A stretch of DNA of 64,000 nt, taken from contig NZ_AGFR01000003.1 of the NCBI RefSeq assembly GCF_000231445.1, positions 434,001 through 498,000 of the forward strand, written 5' to 3'. Source of the DNA: Commensalibacter intestini A911. Its GTDB lineage: Bacteria; Pseudomonadota; Alphaproteobacteria; Acetobacterales; Acetobacteraceae. This document shows, piece by piece, positions 27,021 through 35,964 of the stretch; within the stretch, counting starts at the first letter, position 1, and every line of letters begins with the position of its first letter. A program made the position numbers and the translations under genes. The notes beneath the pieces are model-generated. The model was not told where the DNA came from and did no database searches. It saw nothing but the letters and a program-made list of their open reading frames with translations.

Positions 27021-27058
27021 TTGACATAGAGCTCAGGCTCTTTTAATAGCTAAAAGAG
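27021..27058 (+). promoter_or_regulatory. Candidate tamA promoter with overlapping inverted repeat
   Basis: A consensus -35 box TTGACA at 27021-27026 is followed after 17 bases by a weak -10-like TAATAG at 27044-27049. The -10 region sits inside a perfect inverted repeat, CTCTTTTA (27038-27045), loop ATAGC, TAAAAGAG (27051-27058). A repressor bound there would block the promoter. The -10 match is poor, so the promoter call is tentative. Confidence 0.4.
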
Positions 27059-27090
27059 ATCATCTTTGTGATATCGCTTTGAAAGCATAA

Positions 27091-27118
27091 TCATACATAT
27101 TACGTCAAATATGTATGA
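27091..27118. repeat. Perfect 11-bp inverted repeat upstream of tamA
   Basis: TCATACATATT (27091-27101), spacer ACGTCA, AATATGTATGA (27108-27118). It lies 30 bases before the tamA start codon, so it would be in the 5' leader of a transcript starting near 27056. It could be an operator for a dimeric regulator or an mRNA hairpin. No T-run follows on either strand. Confidence 0.75.
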
Positions 27119-27148
27119 ATAAAATGATTGATATAGAGGAATAAGCTT

Positions 27149-29248
27149 TTGTTGTTCATTGAACTGCAATCTAAATATAATAAATTATTTAAACAGATAA
27201 AATTACCTAAGGTTGTTTCTCATTTATGTTGGGGTGTCACAGCTGGAATGATTTCATCTATTTATACGGTGATGGCAGCAGATCCTCAGACTTACCGAGT
27301 AGAAATCCGCCCCACGGGTAATGCAGATATTGATGCAACCTTGTCCGATGTTTCAAATCTTGTGTCCTTAAAAAAAACAAAAGCTGTTGGTGCTTTTGCT
27401 TTGTCTGGGCGTATAAAGAGTGATTATGATCGTTTACAAAGTGCAATGGATAGTTTCGGATATTATAATGCAAAGATACAAATGCAAGTAGGGGCCTCTC
27501 AAGCTTTATCTGATTCTAATTCAAAAGATACAAAGAAAAAGAAAAAAAAAGATACAACACAATCTGATATTCATCATGTAACGAATTTAACGAATACAAT
27601 GGATGGGGATAATCCAGATCTTCCAAATTTTATTGGTAAAATTCCAGGAAAAGAAGATGCTGTCATTGTAATCCGTGTGGATAAAGGGGATCAATATCAT
27701 TTGGGAAAGGTTGAGGTGGTCGATAATAATAAACCACAAGTTCCCGCTGGATCTATTATGAAATCCACTGCATCAAAGTCTATGCCTAAAGTTATTTCTA
27801 CTCCTGTTACTTTAACTGCGGATCAAGAAAAAGCATTTGCTTTAAAATCTGGACAGCCTGCTATTTCTGCAGATGTTGTTGCCGCAAAAGGGCGTTTATT
27901 AACATCATTACAAGAAGATGGGCATGCTTTGGCAAAAGTCAGTGATCCTGTGGCTTATCTACGTCCAGATACAAAAACGATAGATGTCGTTTATAATGTT
28001 GATCCAGGCCCAGTGGTGGATCTTGGTAATATTGAGTTTAAAGGGTTAAAAAAGGTTCACGAAGATTTTGTTCGGAAGCGTTTACTATTGCATGATGGGC
28101 AACTTTATCAACCTTCTAAAATTGAATCTGCTCGACAGGATTTATCCTCTTTAGGTGTATTTTCAAGTATTGATGCAACCGCAGCCAGCAAAGTGGATGC
28201 AAATGGTCGTTTACCTCTAATTTTGACTTTTAAAGAAGCAAAACGTCATTCGATTAGTTTTGAGGCAGGTTATTCTACAGATTTAGGTGGACGTGCAGGG
28301 GTGCGTTGGTCGCATCGTAATTTATTTGGAAATGCCGAGAAGTTAAATATTGCTGCCCTTGCGACAGGTGTAGGGGGAACTGCACAAAAAGGCTTGGGGT
28401 ATGATGTTTATGCTGACTTTACCAAGCCAGATTATTTGCGTAGAGATCAAGATTTTAACGCTCGTGTTGAGGCGGTAAAACAAAAATTATATTCATATAA
28501 TCAAACGGCTTTACTAGTTAAAGGCGGGCTGAATCGTAAAATAAATAAACGTTGGAAAGCATCTGTTTATTTAGGGGCAATGCAAGAGCGGATTATTCAA
28601 CAACATATGAAAAATGATTATACCATGATCAATATTCCATTGGCAGTCAGTTATGATAGTACTGATTTGGCTAGCCCAATGATGTCGCCTACTCATGGAA
28701 TGAAAGGCAATGTTTCTTTAACACCGACTGAATCTTTTGGTGATGGAGCTATTTTCTTTGCAATTTTAGAAGGGAGTGCTTCTACCTATTTTGATCTTGC
28801 AAAGATTGGATTGACGAAGCCTGGTGATAGTATTTTTGCGTTCAGAGGCACGGTTGGCACTATTCAAGGGGCTTCCAGAATGAATATGCCTCCAGATCAA
28901 CGGATGTATGCTGGGGGGACTTCAACGGTTAGAGGATATCGTTTCCAAGGTGTTGGTCCTCAGTTTAGAGGTACGAAGTATGCCGTTGGTGGTAAAGCAA
29001 TGGATGCAGGAACCATTGAGTTTAGACAAAAAATAACGGAATCTTTTGGTGCACAAACCTTTATGGATGCAGGACAGGTCAGCGAAAAAAGTATGCCTTT
29101 TGAAGGAGATTTAAGGGTTGGTGTAGGTGCTGGTGTGAAATATTATACACCGTTAGGCCCTATTCGCTTTGACGTTGCTTTACCAGTTAATCGTCCACCT
29201 AGAGGGGATAAGTTTGAAGTATATATTAGTTTAGGTGAGACTTTTTAA
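27149..29248 (+). CDS. tamA: Outer-membrane assembly factor TamA (BamA/Omp85 family)
   Basis: A 699-residue Omp85 protein. Start is TTG at 27149 with AGAGGA eight bases upstream; it gives a signal peptide ending near VMAA-DPQ. Three POTRA-like domains occupy about residues 50-390, interrupted by a lysine-rich low-complexity insert near 127-135 and a segment around 200-220. A 16-strand barrel follows, with the Omp85 hallmark motif MYAGGTSTVRGYRF (about 590) and the C-terminal strand ending in F. TamA with TamB moves certain outer-membrane proteins and lipids to the outer membrane. The next two genes are tamB relatives, two bases and then one base of overlap away. Confidence 0.93.
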   Translation: MLFIELQSKYNKLFKQIKLPKVVSHLCWGVTAGMISSIYTVMAADPQTYRVEIRPTGNADIDATLSDVSNLVSLKKTKAVGAFALSGRIKSDYDRLQSAMDSFGYYNAKIQMQVGASQALSDSNSKDTKKKKKKDTTQSDIHHVTNLTNTMDGDNPDLPNFIGKIPGKEDAVIVIRVDKGDQYHLGKVEVVDNNKPQVPAGSIMKSTASKSMPKVISTPVTLTADQEKAFALKSGQPAISADVVAAKGRLLTSLQEDGHALAKVSDPVAYLRPDTKTIDVVYNVDPGPVVDLGNIEFKGLKKVHEDFVRKRLLLHDGQLYQPSKIESARQDLSSLGVFSSIDATAASKVDANGRLPLILTFKEAKRHSISFEAGYSTDLGGRAGVRWSHRNLFGNAEKLNIAALATGVGGTAQKGLGYDVYADFTKPDYLRRDQDFNARVEAVKQKLYSYNQTALLVKGGLNRKINKRWKASVYLGAMQERIIQQHMKNDYTMINIPLAVSYDSTDLASPMMSPTHGMKGNVSLTPTESFGDGAIFFAILEGSASTYFDLAKIGLTKPGDSIFAFRGTVGTIQGASRMNMPPDQRMYAGGTSTVRGYRFQGVGPQFRGTKYAVGGKAMDAGTIEFRQKITESFGAQTFMDAGQVSEKSMPFEGDLRVGVGAGVKYYTPLGPIRFDVALPVNRPPRGDKFEVYISLGETF

Positions 29249-29250
29249 TT

Positions 29251-30063
29251 ATGTTAGTTGAACAAGAAACAGCTATAAAATCACAAAAATGGCGTCAAAA
29301 GCATCCTTCATGGTGGTGTTTGATTATTGGGTTGGTCGCTTTTTTTATCATGTTCATTATATTGATGGGTGGTTTATTTGCTTTTGTGAATACATCCATT
29401 GGTAAAAACTATATTGTGGCTCAAATTAAAGCACACACTCATGATCACATTGAAATTCAGGGATTAACAGGATTTTTTCCTAGTCATCTTAAAATTGCAG
29501 AGATCCAATTTAAAAATGATGATGTTGGTGTTTGGTTGGACATTAAGCAAGTGCAACTGAACTGGTCGCCTTTGGCTTTATTAAATGGTAATCTCACGAT
29601 TCAATCATTGATTGCCAAAGAAGTGAATTTTGAAGCACTTCCACCTAAAAAGGTGCAAGAGCAAGGAAATGTATCTAAAAGCGAACGTCGGTTGGTAAAT
29701 ATGCCTTTAACAGTGGATATTCAGCATTTACAAATTGATCAACTATTCATTTCAGACAAGGTTGCTAAAAGTAATATTTATATTGCCGTTGATGGACAGA
29801 TAAAAATTCGTAATCTCTCTCAAATGATGGATCTGGATACATTAAAAGCTGCTTTTATGACCAAGCCTAAATTCCGTTTATTTGGACCCGATAAGCCTGC
29901 TGACTTTCAGTTTGGTGGAAAAATTAGTGGCAGTATGGAACGTAAAGATGGTGGTGACTATAGTGCCTCTCTCGTTCCTTTACATTTTTCTGTTATATTG
30001 CCTCAGACTGACCAGAATAGTGATAAAATACATATTTATCTTGGCCTAGGAGACAAACTCTAA
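29251..30063 (+). CDS. Short TamB-N-terminus-like membrane protein (mini-TamB)
   Basis: A 270-residue protein similar to the first roughly 260 residues of the TamB encoded next to it. Both have a basic KWRQ-x-H/R start, one membrane helix (about residues 22-48 here), FVNT-x-x-G-x-x-Y, the H-x-x-E/V-x-x-GL-x-G-x-FP-x-HL pattern, and a segment DIQHLQIDQLFISDKVAKSNI matching the related stretch of TamB. It ends without the long beta-helix or the C-terminal DUF490 domain. It starts two bases after tamA and its stop overlaps the tamB start (TAATG), so it is translated and coupled, not debris. Role unknown; it may be a partial duplicate that interacts with TamA or TamB. Confidence 0.8.
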   Translation: MLVEQETAIKSQKWRQKHPSWWCLIIGLVAFFIMFIILMGGLFAFVNTSIGKNYIVAQIKAHTHDHIEIQGLTGFFPSHLKIAEIQFKNDDVGVWLDIKQVQLNWSPLALLNGNLTIQSLIAKEVNFEALPPKKVQEQGNVSKSERRLVNMPLTVDIQHLQIDQLFISDKVAKSNIYIAVDGQIKIRNLSQMMDLDTLKAAFMTKPKFRLFGPDKPADFQFGGKISGSMERKDGGDYSASLVPLHFSVILPQTDQNSDKIHIYLGLGDKL

Positions 30064-33000
30064 TGCAACCCGTAGACCAACAAACAAGTGAACAATCAAA
30101 AACACCGAAGAAAAAATGGCGACAACGCCATCGTGTCTTATGGGTTCTTGGATGGTTGTTTGGGGGTATTATTGGTTTAGTCATTGCGGCTGTGGCTGGC
30201 TTGATGATTTTTGTGAATACGCAAAAAGGACAAGATTATCTGGCCAAGCAAATTGGAAGCTTAACAGATCATACTGTAGAGGTCAGTGGGTTGTCTGGCT
30301 CATTCCCTAATCATTTGAGGGTTGCAAAAATAGAATTAAAAGATCCTAAAAATGGTGTTTGGTTGTCTTTAACACAGACAGAGCTTGATTGCTCTTTATT
30401 GGCATTATTGACCAAAGAAATCCATGTTGATCGATTATATGCCAAAGAAATTAATGTTTATGATTTGCCATCCTCTAGTGAAGAGGAAACATCAGATAGT
30501 AGCTCAAGTTCTCTTCCAGATATTGTAGTTGCTGCGAATATTAATGATATTCAAGTTGATAAGTTGTTTGTGTCTCATAAAGTGGCTCCTCTTGATCTGT
30601 CTGTTGGGATCAAAGGGAAAGTTGCAATTGCAAATGTGTTAAAGGTTGCAGGCGTAGAATCTTTACAGGATCTATCGAATATTCACTTATCTGTACATTT
30701 ATGGGAACTTAATCAAGCCACTGACTTGCAATTGCTTGCGAATATTGGTGAGCAGAAAATTGATCAGGCTTCTTTGAAAATTAATGTAAAGAGGCAATCT
30801 GATGGTTTGGTAGAACGTTTATTAGAAACAGATCAACTGACACCATTATCGCTTAATGTTGGGTTACAAGGGCCTTTTGATCAATTAAAAACACAAGTGG
30901 ATTTATCCGCAACGCAAACTAATTTAAATGTTAAAGGTGATGTGGATCTTATTCATTCTAAAATGAATATTTCTTTATCTGGACAATCTCCGGCAATGAA
31001 GATTAGTCCGACGATTGGTTGGGGAGGATGGAATTTAGATGCAAAGTTACATGGTTCCTTTCAAGCACCAGCAGGTTCAGGAAAATTTGAGTTAACAGAC
31101 TTGGTTGCTAATGATGCGATGGTTAATAAATTAATCCTGCGGTTTAAAGGACAAGATCTAGCATCAATAGGGGATGACAAGGCAAAGTTTAATCCTTGGG
31201 TTCATTTAAATTTGACTGCTGATGGATTACGTATTCCTGGAAGTCAGCCAAGATTATTAGCAGGAAGTCCATTATCTTTAGATGTGGTTTATCATCCAAC
31301 CGAAAAAGATGAGCCTGTTGATTTGCAACTTGATCATGAATTAGTCAAAGTCATTGGGCGTGTTTATGTCAAACCTTCTTTGCATGGCAGCTTGGATCTA
31401 TCTGCTCCACAATTGGCTCCATTGGCAAAGGCTGGAAATGTTGATTTAAAAGGTTCTGCTGTTTTAAATATGGCGTTCTCGCTTCCAGAAGATCCTAAAA
31501 AACCAATTCATATTGATTTGGATGGGCCATTAAAAATTACTGGAGGTCTTCCTATCGCTGTGCAAATGGTAGGGCAAGAAGGGCATATTGGATTACACGC
31601 CCAAGTAATTCAAGGAAAAGAGCAAAAAGTAACATTGCAATCTTTGTCCTTTAATGGCAAGCAAGTTGGCTTGAATGCTCAGGGTTCTTTAATCGGGGAA
31701 CAAGTTAAAGGTTTATTGAATGTAGAAGTCAAAGACTTATCTGCAGCAGCCCCGATGGTCAAAGGGAAAGCAAATGCACAAGTTAATCTTGATGGTTCAT
31801 TACAAGATCTTGCGGCACAATTGAAACTCACAACGACGCTTAGCACAACAGCAAAAAGTGGTTACGCGTTGCGTCCTAGCCAGTTAGAATTGATTGCGAA
31901 TGCTCAGCACTTACCGGCAAAGCCTGAAGCAGTCGTTGCTTTGACGGGAAGTTTAGATCAAACGCCTGTGAATATAAAATTACAAGCAGGATTAGCTCAA
32001 AATCAAAAAGATTATTATTTAAAACTGGAACAAATGGAGTGGCGTGGTTTAAAGGCCGTGGCAGATGTTCAGTTACCTGAAAAAACGATGTTACCTGTGG
32101 GGACGATAAAGTTAGATGTTGCGCGACTATCTGATTTTGGTCGTTTAGTGAACCAAAAAATTGATGGGAATATTCATTTAGATATTCATACGTTATCTGC
32201 GAACACTCCTAAAGTTGTCATTAATTTAAATAGTCAGATTAGTGTGCCTCAGGCAAAAATTGGTAAATTAACATTGGTGGGGTCTATCGATAATCCTATT
32301 GAAAAACCCAATATGGATTTGAAATTGCAAGCTAGCCAGTTACAAGTTCCAAATATCGTTACGGGTAATGCGAATGTGATGGTAAATGGTGGTTTAGACA
32401 ATCTTAAGGTGGCTGTTAATGGCAATTTCCCGTCTTTGTTGGATGCCAAAGGAAATATTGATACGGCTTTAACGTTAAATCTATCAAAGCAACAAGTTGC
32501 GCTTCAGAAATTTACGGCGTTGGTAAAGGGAGAAAATATTCGTTTACTTTCTCCTGTTCAAGCTGAATTTGGTGAGAAAATGGGCGTTAATCGATTAAGA
32601 ATGTCGGTTGCTCCAACAGGTGCTTCCGCTGCGACAATTGATATCGCTGGAACAGTTAAGCCAAAACTCGCTTTAACAGCCTCTATTCAAAATATTACCC
32701 CGGCTTTAGCCAAACCTTTTGCCCCTGATTTACAGGCTAAAGGGGTGATTAATGTGCAAGCAAAGTTACAAGGAACGATTGAGAAACCTCTGGGAAATAT
32801 TCAGGTTGCTGCTCATAATATGCAGTTAATGACAGGGCCAGCGGCTTCGTTGCCTCCTGCTCAATTAGATGCACAAGCGAATTTAAATGGAAATACGGCA
32901 AAGCTAGATACAAAGTTACAAGTAGGCAAAAAGGTTAATGTGAGTGTTACAGGCACCGCACCGCTACAACCTAAAGGTAATTTAGCTTTACAATTAAATG

Positions 33001-34313
33001 GCGATATTGATTTGTCTGTTGCAAATGCGATTGTTGGAGCATCGGCACAGCAGGTCAAAGGGCTAGTGAATATGGCGATGCAGGTGAATGGTAATATGAT
33101 GTCGCCTGTTATTACTGGGCATGTTAATTTAACAGATGGTAGTTTCAGAGATTATGCTCAAGGTGTCAGCATTAGAAATATGCAAGCATCGATTATAGGA
33201 CAAAAAGATGCAATTATTTTGCAGTCTTTTTCTGCAAAAGCAGGAGATGGCATGATGAATGCAAATGGTCAAGTCGGTGTGTTTCAACCAGGGATGCCTG
33301 TGAATATTCATTTTGGAATGAAAAATGCTCGACCATTAGTCAGTGATATGCTGACAGCAATTTTAGATGGCGATATTAATATCAAAGGAATGGCGAAAAG
33401 CCGTATTGATGTTGATGGCGTTGTAAAGATTATACATGCTGAGATTAATATTCCGCATTCGATGGCACGCTCAATCGTTCCTTTAAAAGTTATTCGTCCA
33501 GGAGAGAAGATAGAAACAACGGAAACAAGTAGCTCAGGGCCTGAAATTGCTTTGAATTTAACTATTAAATCCGCTGGTCAAATTTTGGTACGTGGATTTG
33601 GATTATTTACGGATATGGCAGGTTCTTTGCATATTGGAGGAACCGCAAATGCCCCACAAATTGGTGGAGGGTTTGAAATGCAAAATGGTCATATTGATAT
33701 GGCAGGTATTTCTCTTGAGTTTACTAAAGGGATTATTGGTTTTAAAGGAAGTAATGTCGATCATAAAATTGATCCATCTTTAGATTTTGAAGTTAAAAAA
33801 TCTGTGGAAGGGAACACGGTTGGTCTAGCAATTACTGGATATGCCAGTTCACCAAAGATTGCTTTAACATCTTCCCCACCGTTATCTCAAGATCGTGTTT
33901 TGGCAATGTTATTATTTGGAGTTGATTCTCAGAGTCTTTCTACAACTCAAATGGCAGAAATTGGTGTTGCATTAGCGACATTAGGTGGCGAAGGTAGTGG
34001 ATTTGATCCTATGGGAACCGTTCGTAAAACATTAGGGTTAGATCGTTTGTCTGTTGGTGGTGGTAGCAGTGACGGTAAAGGTTCTAGTACGGGTACAAGT
34101 GTTTCTGCAGGTAAGTATGTGATGAAAGGGGTTTATCTTGGAGCTAAACAATCGACAGGAACGGCGGGAACGCAGGCCGAAGTACAAGTAGACATTACCA
34201 AGCGTCTCAAAGCAACGGCAACTGTCGGGACAGGTCAAGACAGAACAGGTTTTGTGACGCCGGATAATGATCCTGGTAGTAGTATTGGACTATTATATAA
34301 GTTTGATTACTAA
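30063..34313 (+). CDS. tamB: Translocation and assembly module protein TamB
   Basis: TamB is anchored in the inner membrane and spans the periplasm as a long lipid-binding beta-taco that contacts TamA. The 1416-residue product has a basic N-terminus, one membrane helix (about 27-51), repetitive beta-rich AsmA-like sequence through the middle, and the C-terminal TamB (DUF490) domain from about 1040, including NGHIDMAGISLEFTKGIIGF and LSQDRVLAMLLFG. The final residue pattern (LLYKFDY) is beta-rich. It overlaps the mini-TamB stop by one base; its own stop overlaps the stop of the convergent glycosyltransferase gene. Confidence 0.94.
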   Translation: MQPVDQQTSEQSKTPKKKWRQRHRVLWVLGWLFGGIIGLVIAAVAGLMIFVNTQKGQDYLAKQIGSLTDHTVEVSGLSGSFPNHLRVAKIELKDPKNGVWLSLTQTELDCSLLALLTKEIHVDRLYAKEINVYDLPSSSEEETSDSSSSSLPDIVVAANINDIQVDKLFVSHKVAPLDLSVGIKGKVAIANVLKVAGVESLQDLSNIHLSVHLWELNQATDLQLLANIGEQKIDQASLKINVKRQSDGLVERLLETDQLTPLSLNVGLQGPFDQLKTQVDLSATQTNLNVKGDVDLIHSKMNISLSGQSPAMKISPTIGWGGWNLDAKLHGSFQAPAGSGKFELTDLVANDAMVNKLILRFKGQDLASIGDDKAKFNPWVHLNLTADGLRIPGSQPRLLAGSPLSLDVVYHPTEKDEPVDLQLDHELVKVIGRVYVKPSLHGSLDLSAPQLAPLAKAGNVDLKGSAVLNMAFSLPEDPKKPIHIDLDGPLKITGGLPIAVQMVGQEGHIGLHAQVIQGKEQKVTLQSLSFNGKQVGLNAQGSLIGEQVKGLLNVEVKDLSAAAPMVKGKANAQVNLDGSLQDLAAQLKLTTTLSTTAKSGYALRPSQLELIANAQHLPAKPEAVVALTGSLDQTPVNIKLQAGLAQNQKDYYLKLEQMEWRGLKAVADVQLPEKTMLPVGTIKLDVARLSDFGRLVNQKIDGNIHLDIHTLSANTPKVVINLNSQISVPQAKIGKLTLVGSIDNPIEKPNMDLKLQASQLQVPNIVTGNANVMVNGGLDNLKVAVNGNFPSLLDAKGNIDTALTLNLSKQQVALQKFTALVKGENIRLLSPVQAEFGEKMGVNRLRMSVAPTGASAATIDIAGTVKPKLALTASIQNITPALAKPFAPDLQAKGVINVQAKLQGTIEKPLGNIQVAAHNMQLMTGPAASLPPAQLDAQANLNGNTAKLDTKLQVGKKVNVSVTGTAPLQPKGNLALQLNGDIDLSVANAIVGASAQQVKGLVNMAMQVNGNMMSPVITGHVNLTDGSFRDYAQGVSIRNMQASIIGQKDAIILQSFSAKAGDGMMNANGQVGVFQPGMPVNIHFGMKNARPLVSDMLTAILDGDINIKGMAKSRIDVDGVVKIIHAEINIPHSMARSIVPLKVIRPGEKIETTETSSSGPEIALNLTIKSAGQILVRGFGLFTDMAGSLHIGGTANAPQIGGGFEMQNGHIDMAGISLEFTKGIIGFKGSNVDHKIDPSLDFEVKKSVEGNTVGLAITGYASSPKIALTSSPPLSQDRVLAMLLFGVDSQSLSTTQMAEIGVALATLGGEGSGFDPMGTVRKTLGLDRLSVGGGSSDGKGSSTGTSVSAGKYVMKGVYLGAKQSTGTAGTQAEVQVDITKRLKATATVGTGQDRTGFVTPDNDPGSSIGLLYKFDY

Positions 34314-35923
34314 CTTTTACATTCTTCGTGTTTATTAGCCATTTTTTGTAAAAGAGAAGTGGTTTCTTTTACGACATCACTCCATATTCTTGGATGTGTT
34401 TGACGTACAATTCTTATCTTTGGGTACCAAGGACTATATTTTTTATTAGAAATCCAACGCCAACAATTATCATAACGATCTAATAGTATTGCTTTTGCAC
34501 CTAATCCTCCTGCTAAATGAATAACAGAAGTATCAACAGAAATAACAAGATCTAAATTCTTAATAATTCCAGCAGTATCATCCATATCTTTAACATCAGT
34601 CATTGGATTAAAGATAGAAACATCTTCTGGAAGATCATGAATCTCATCAGTATGATCTCCCATTTGTAGACTAATAAAAGTAGCGTTTTTGACAGATCGT
34701 AATAACGGAATGAGTTTTTGTAAAGGAATAGAACGTTTATTATCTGTCATCATAGCATTAACGTCGCCAGGATGTGGTGATCCCCCCCAGACGAGGCCTA
34801 CTTTGAACTTTTTCGTTTGTGGAAGGATTTCTTTCCAGTAAGCGACTTTTTTACGATCTGCACTTAAGTAGGAAGTAAATTTCTCTTGATTTGGATCTAT
34901 GCTTAATGCCCTTGGTAAACTGATGAAAGGACAATGCCAGTCAAAAGGAGGAGGATCTTCACCACCAACTTTAACTTTTGGTTTACCTTTAATGCGTTCA
35001 CACAATCCTTTCATGGTTTCTGCAATCCACAATTCTACGATTGCTCCACGTCTAATTAATTCAGGAACAAAACGAATATACATTAATGTATCTCCAAGCC
35101 CTTCTTCTTGAGTAAGAAGAATTCGTTTGCCTGTGATGTCCATAGTATCCGTTAAGGTGGGAATCAGTTTATCTTTTGGTAAAGTAGAATGATTAGGGGT
35201 AGCAAGACGCCAATCATGCTCAATCCATCCTTGGTGATAACATTCTGCTTTGAGTAAACAAATTGAATAATTTACGCGTAATGCAGCCCATGACGGTTGA
35301 AGCATAATCGCCTTGCGAGAATACATTAAAGCTTGATTTGTATCATTTATTGCATTGTAATAACATGAAAGATTGGCGAGAACTGTAATATTATTCTCGT
35401 TACGTTTTTCTAACTCTTGATATAGTTTGATTGCAGATGAATATTTTCCTGCTTCAAAAAAAATTGTTGCAAGAATATTTAATAAGCGATCTTTGTTTTT
35501 TGAAAATTCTAAACATTTTTTTATATATAAAATTGCTTTTGCAGGATGTTTTGTGTGTTGTAAAACATCAGCATAAGCAATGTGCAGCAATTCATTTTTA
35601 GGCTGATGAAGAAAAGCTTTTTCAAAGACACGAAAAATAAAAGAATATAAATTATAACTACCTAAATAAGCTTCTAACTCGCTACAAATATGCCGTTGGG
35701 GATTATCTTTTAATTGTTGTGCTATGCAAAGGTGATAAGCAGCTTCTTTGGGGTAATTACAACCTGCATAAGCAATACCAATTAACGTCATAATGCTTTG
35801 ACTAAGTTTATAATTTTTATAAGGAAGCAACATATTTAATGATTTTTCAAATTCCCCTTGATGTAATAGTAAATTTGCTTCTTTGATTAAAGTATCATCA
35901 GGGAATGTTGAAAAATTTTTCAT
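34310..35923 (-). CDS. TPR-repeat glycosyltransferase (GT9-like)
   Basis: A 537-residue protein with tetratricopeptide repeats over about residues 1-230 and a C-terminal GT-B domain like the ADP-heptose transferase family (GT9). Visible are KRILLTQEEGLGDTLMYIRFVPEL at about 268 (the glycine-rich start of the first Rossmann fold), VGLVWGGSPHPGDVN, and DLVISVDTSVIHLAGGLGAKAILL, the nucleotide-sugar end of the domain. Such TPR-glycosyltransferases occur in many acetic acid bacteria and may glycosylate proteins or surface glycans. Donor and acceptor are unknown. It is convergent with tamB, with overlapping stops. Confidence 0.85.
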   Translation of the reverse strand: MKNFSTFPDDTLIKEANLLLHQGEFEKSLNMLLPYKNYKLSQSIMTLIGIAYAGCNYPKEAAYHLCIAQQLKDNPQRHICSELEAYLGSYNLYSFIFRVFEKAFLHQPKNELLHIAYADVLQHTKHPAKAILYIKKCLEFSKNKDRLLNILATIFFEAGKYSSAIKLYQELEKRNENNITVLANLSCYYNAINDTNQALMYSRKAIMLQPSWAALRVNYSICLLKAECYHQGWIEHDWRLATPNHSTLPKDKLIPTLTDTMDITGKRILLTQEEGLGDTLMYIRFVPELIRRGAIVELWIAETMKGLCERIKGKPKVKVGGEDPPPFDWHCPFISLPRALSIDPNQEKFTSYLSADRKKVAYWKEILPQTKKFKVGLVWGGSPHPGDVNAMMTDNKRSIPLQKLIPLLRSVKNATFISLQMGDHTDEIHDLPEDVSIFNPMTDVKDMDDTAGIIKNLDLVISVDTSVIHLAGGLGAKAILLDRYDNCWRWISNKKYSPWYPKIRIVRQTHPRIWSDVVKETTSLLQKMANKHEECKS

Positions 35924-35964
35924 TGCAGATCTATTAGTAAAAAATGAAACTTGAAATATAAATT

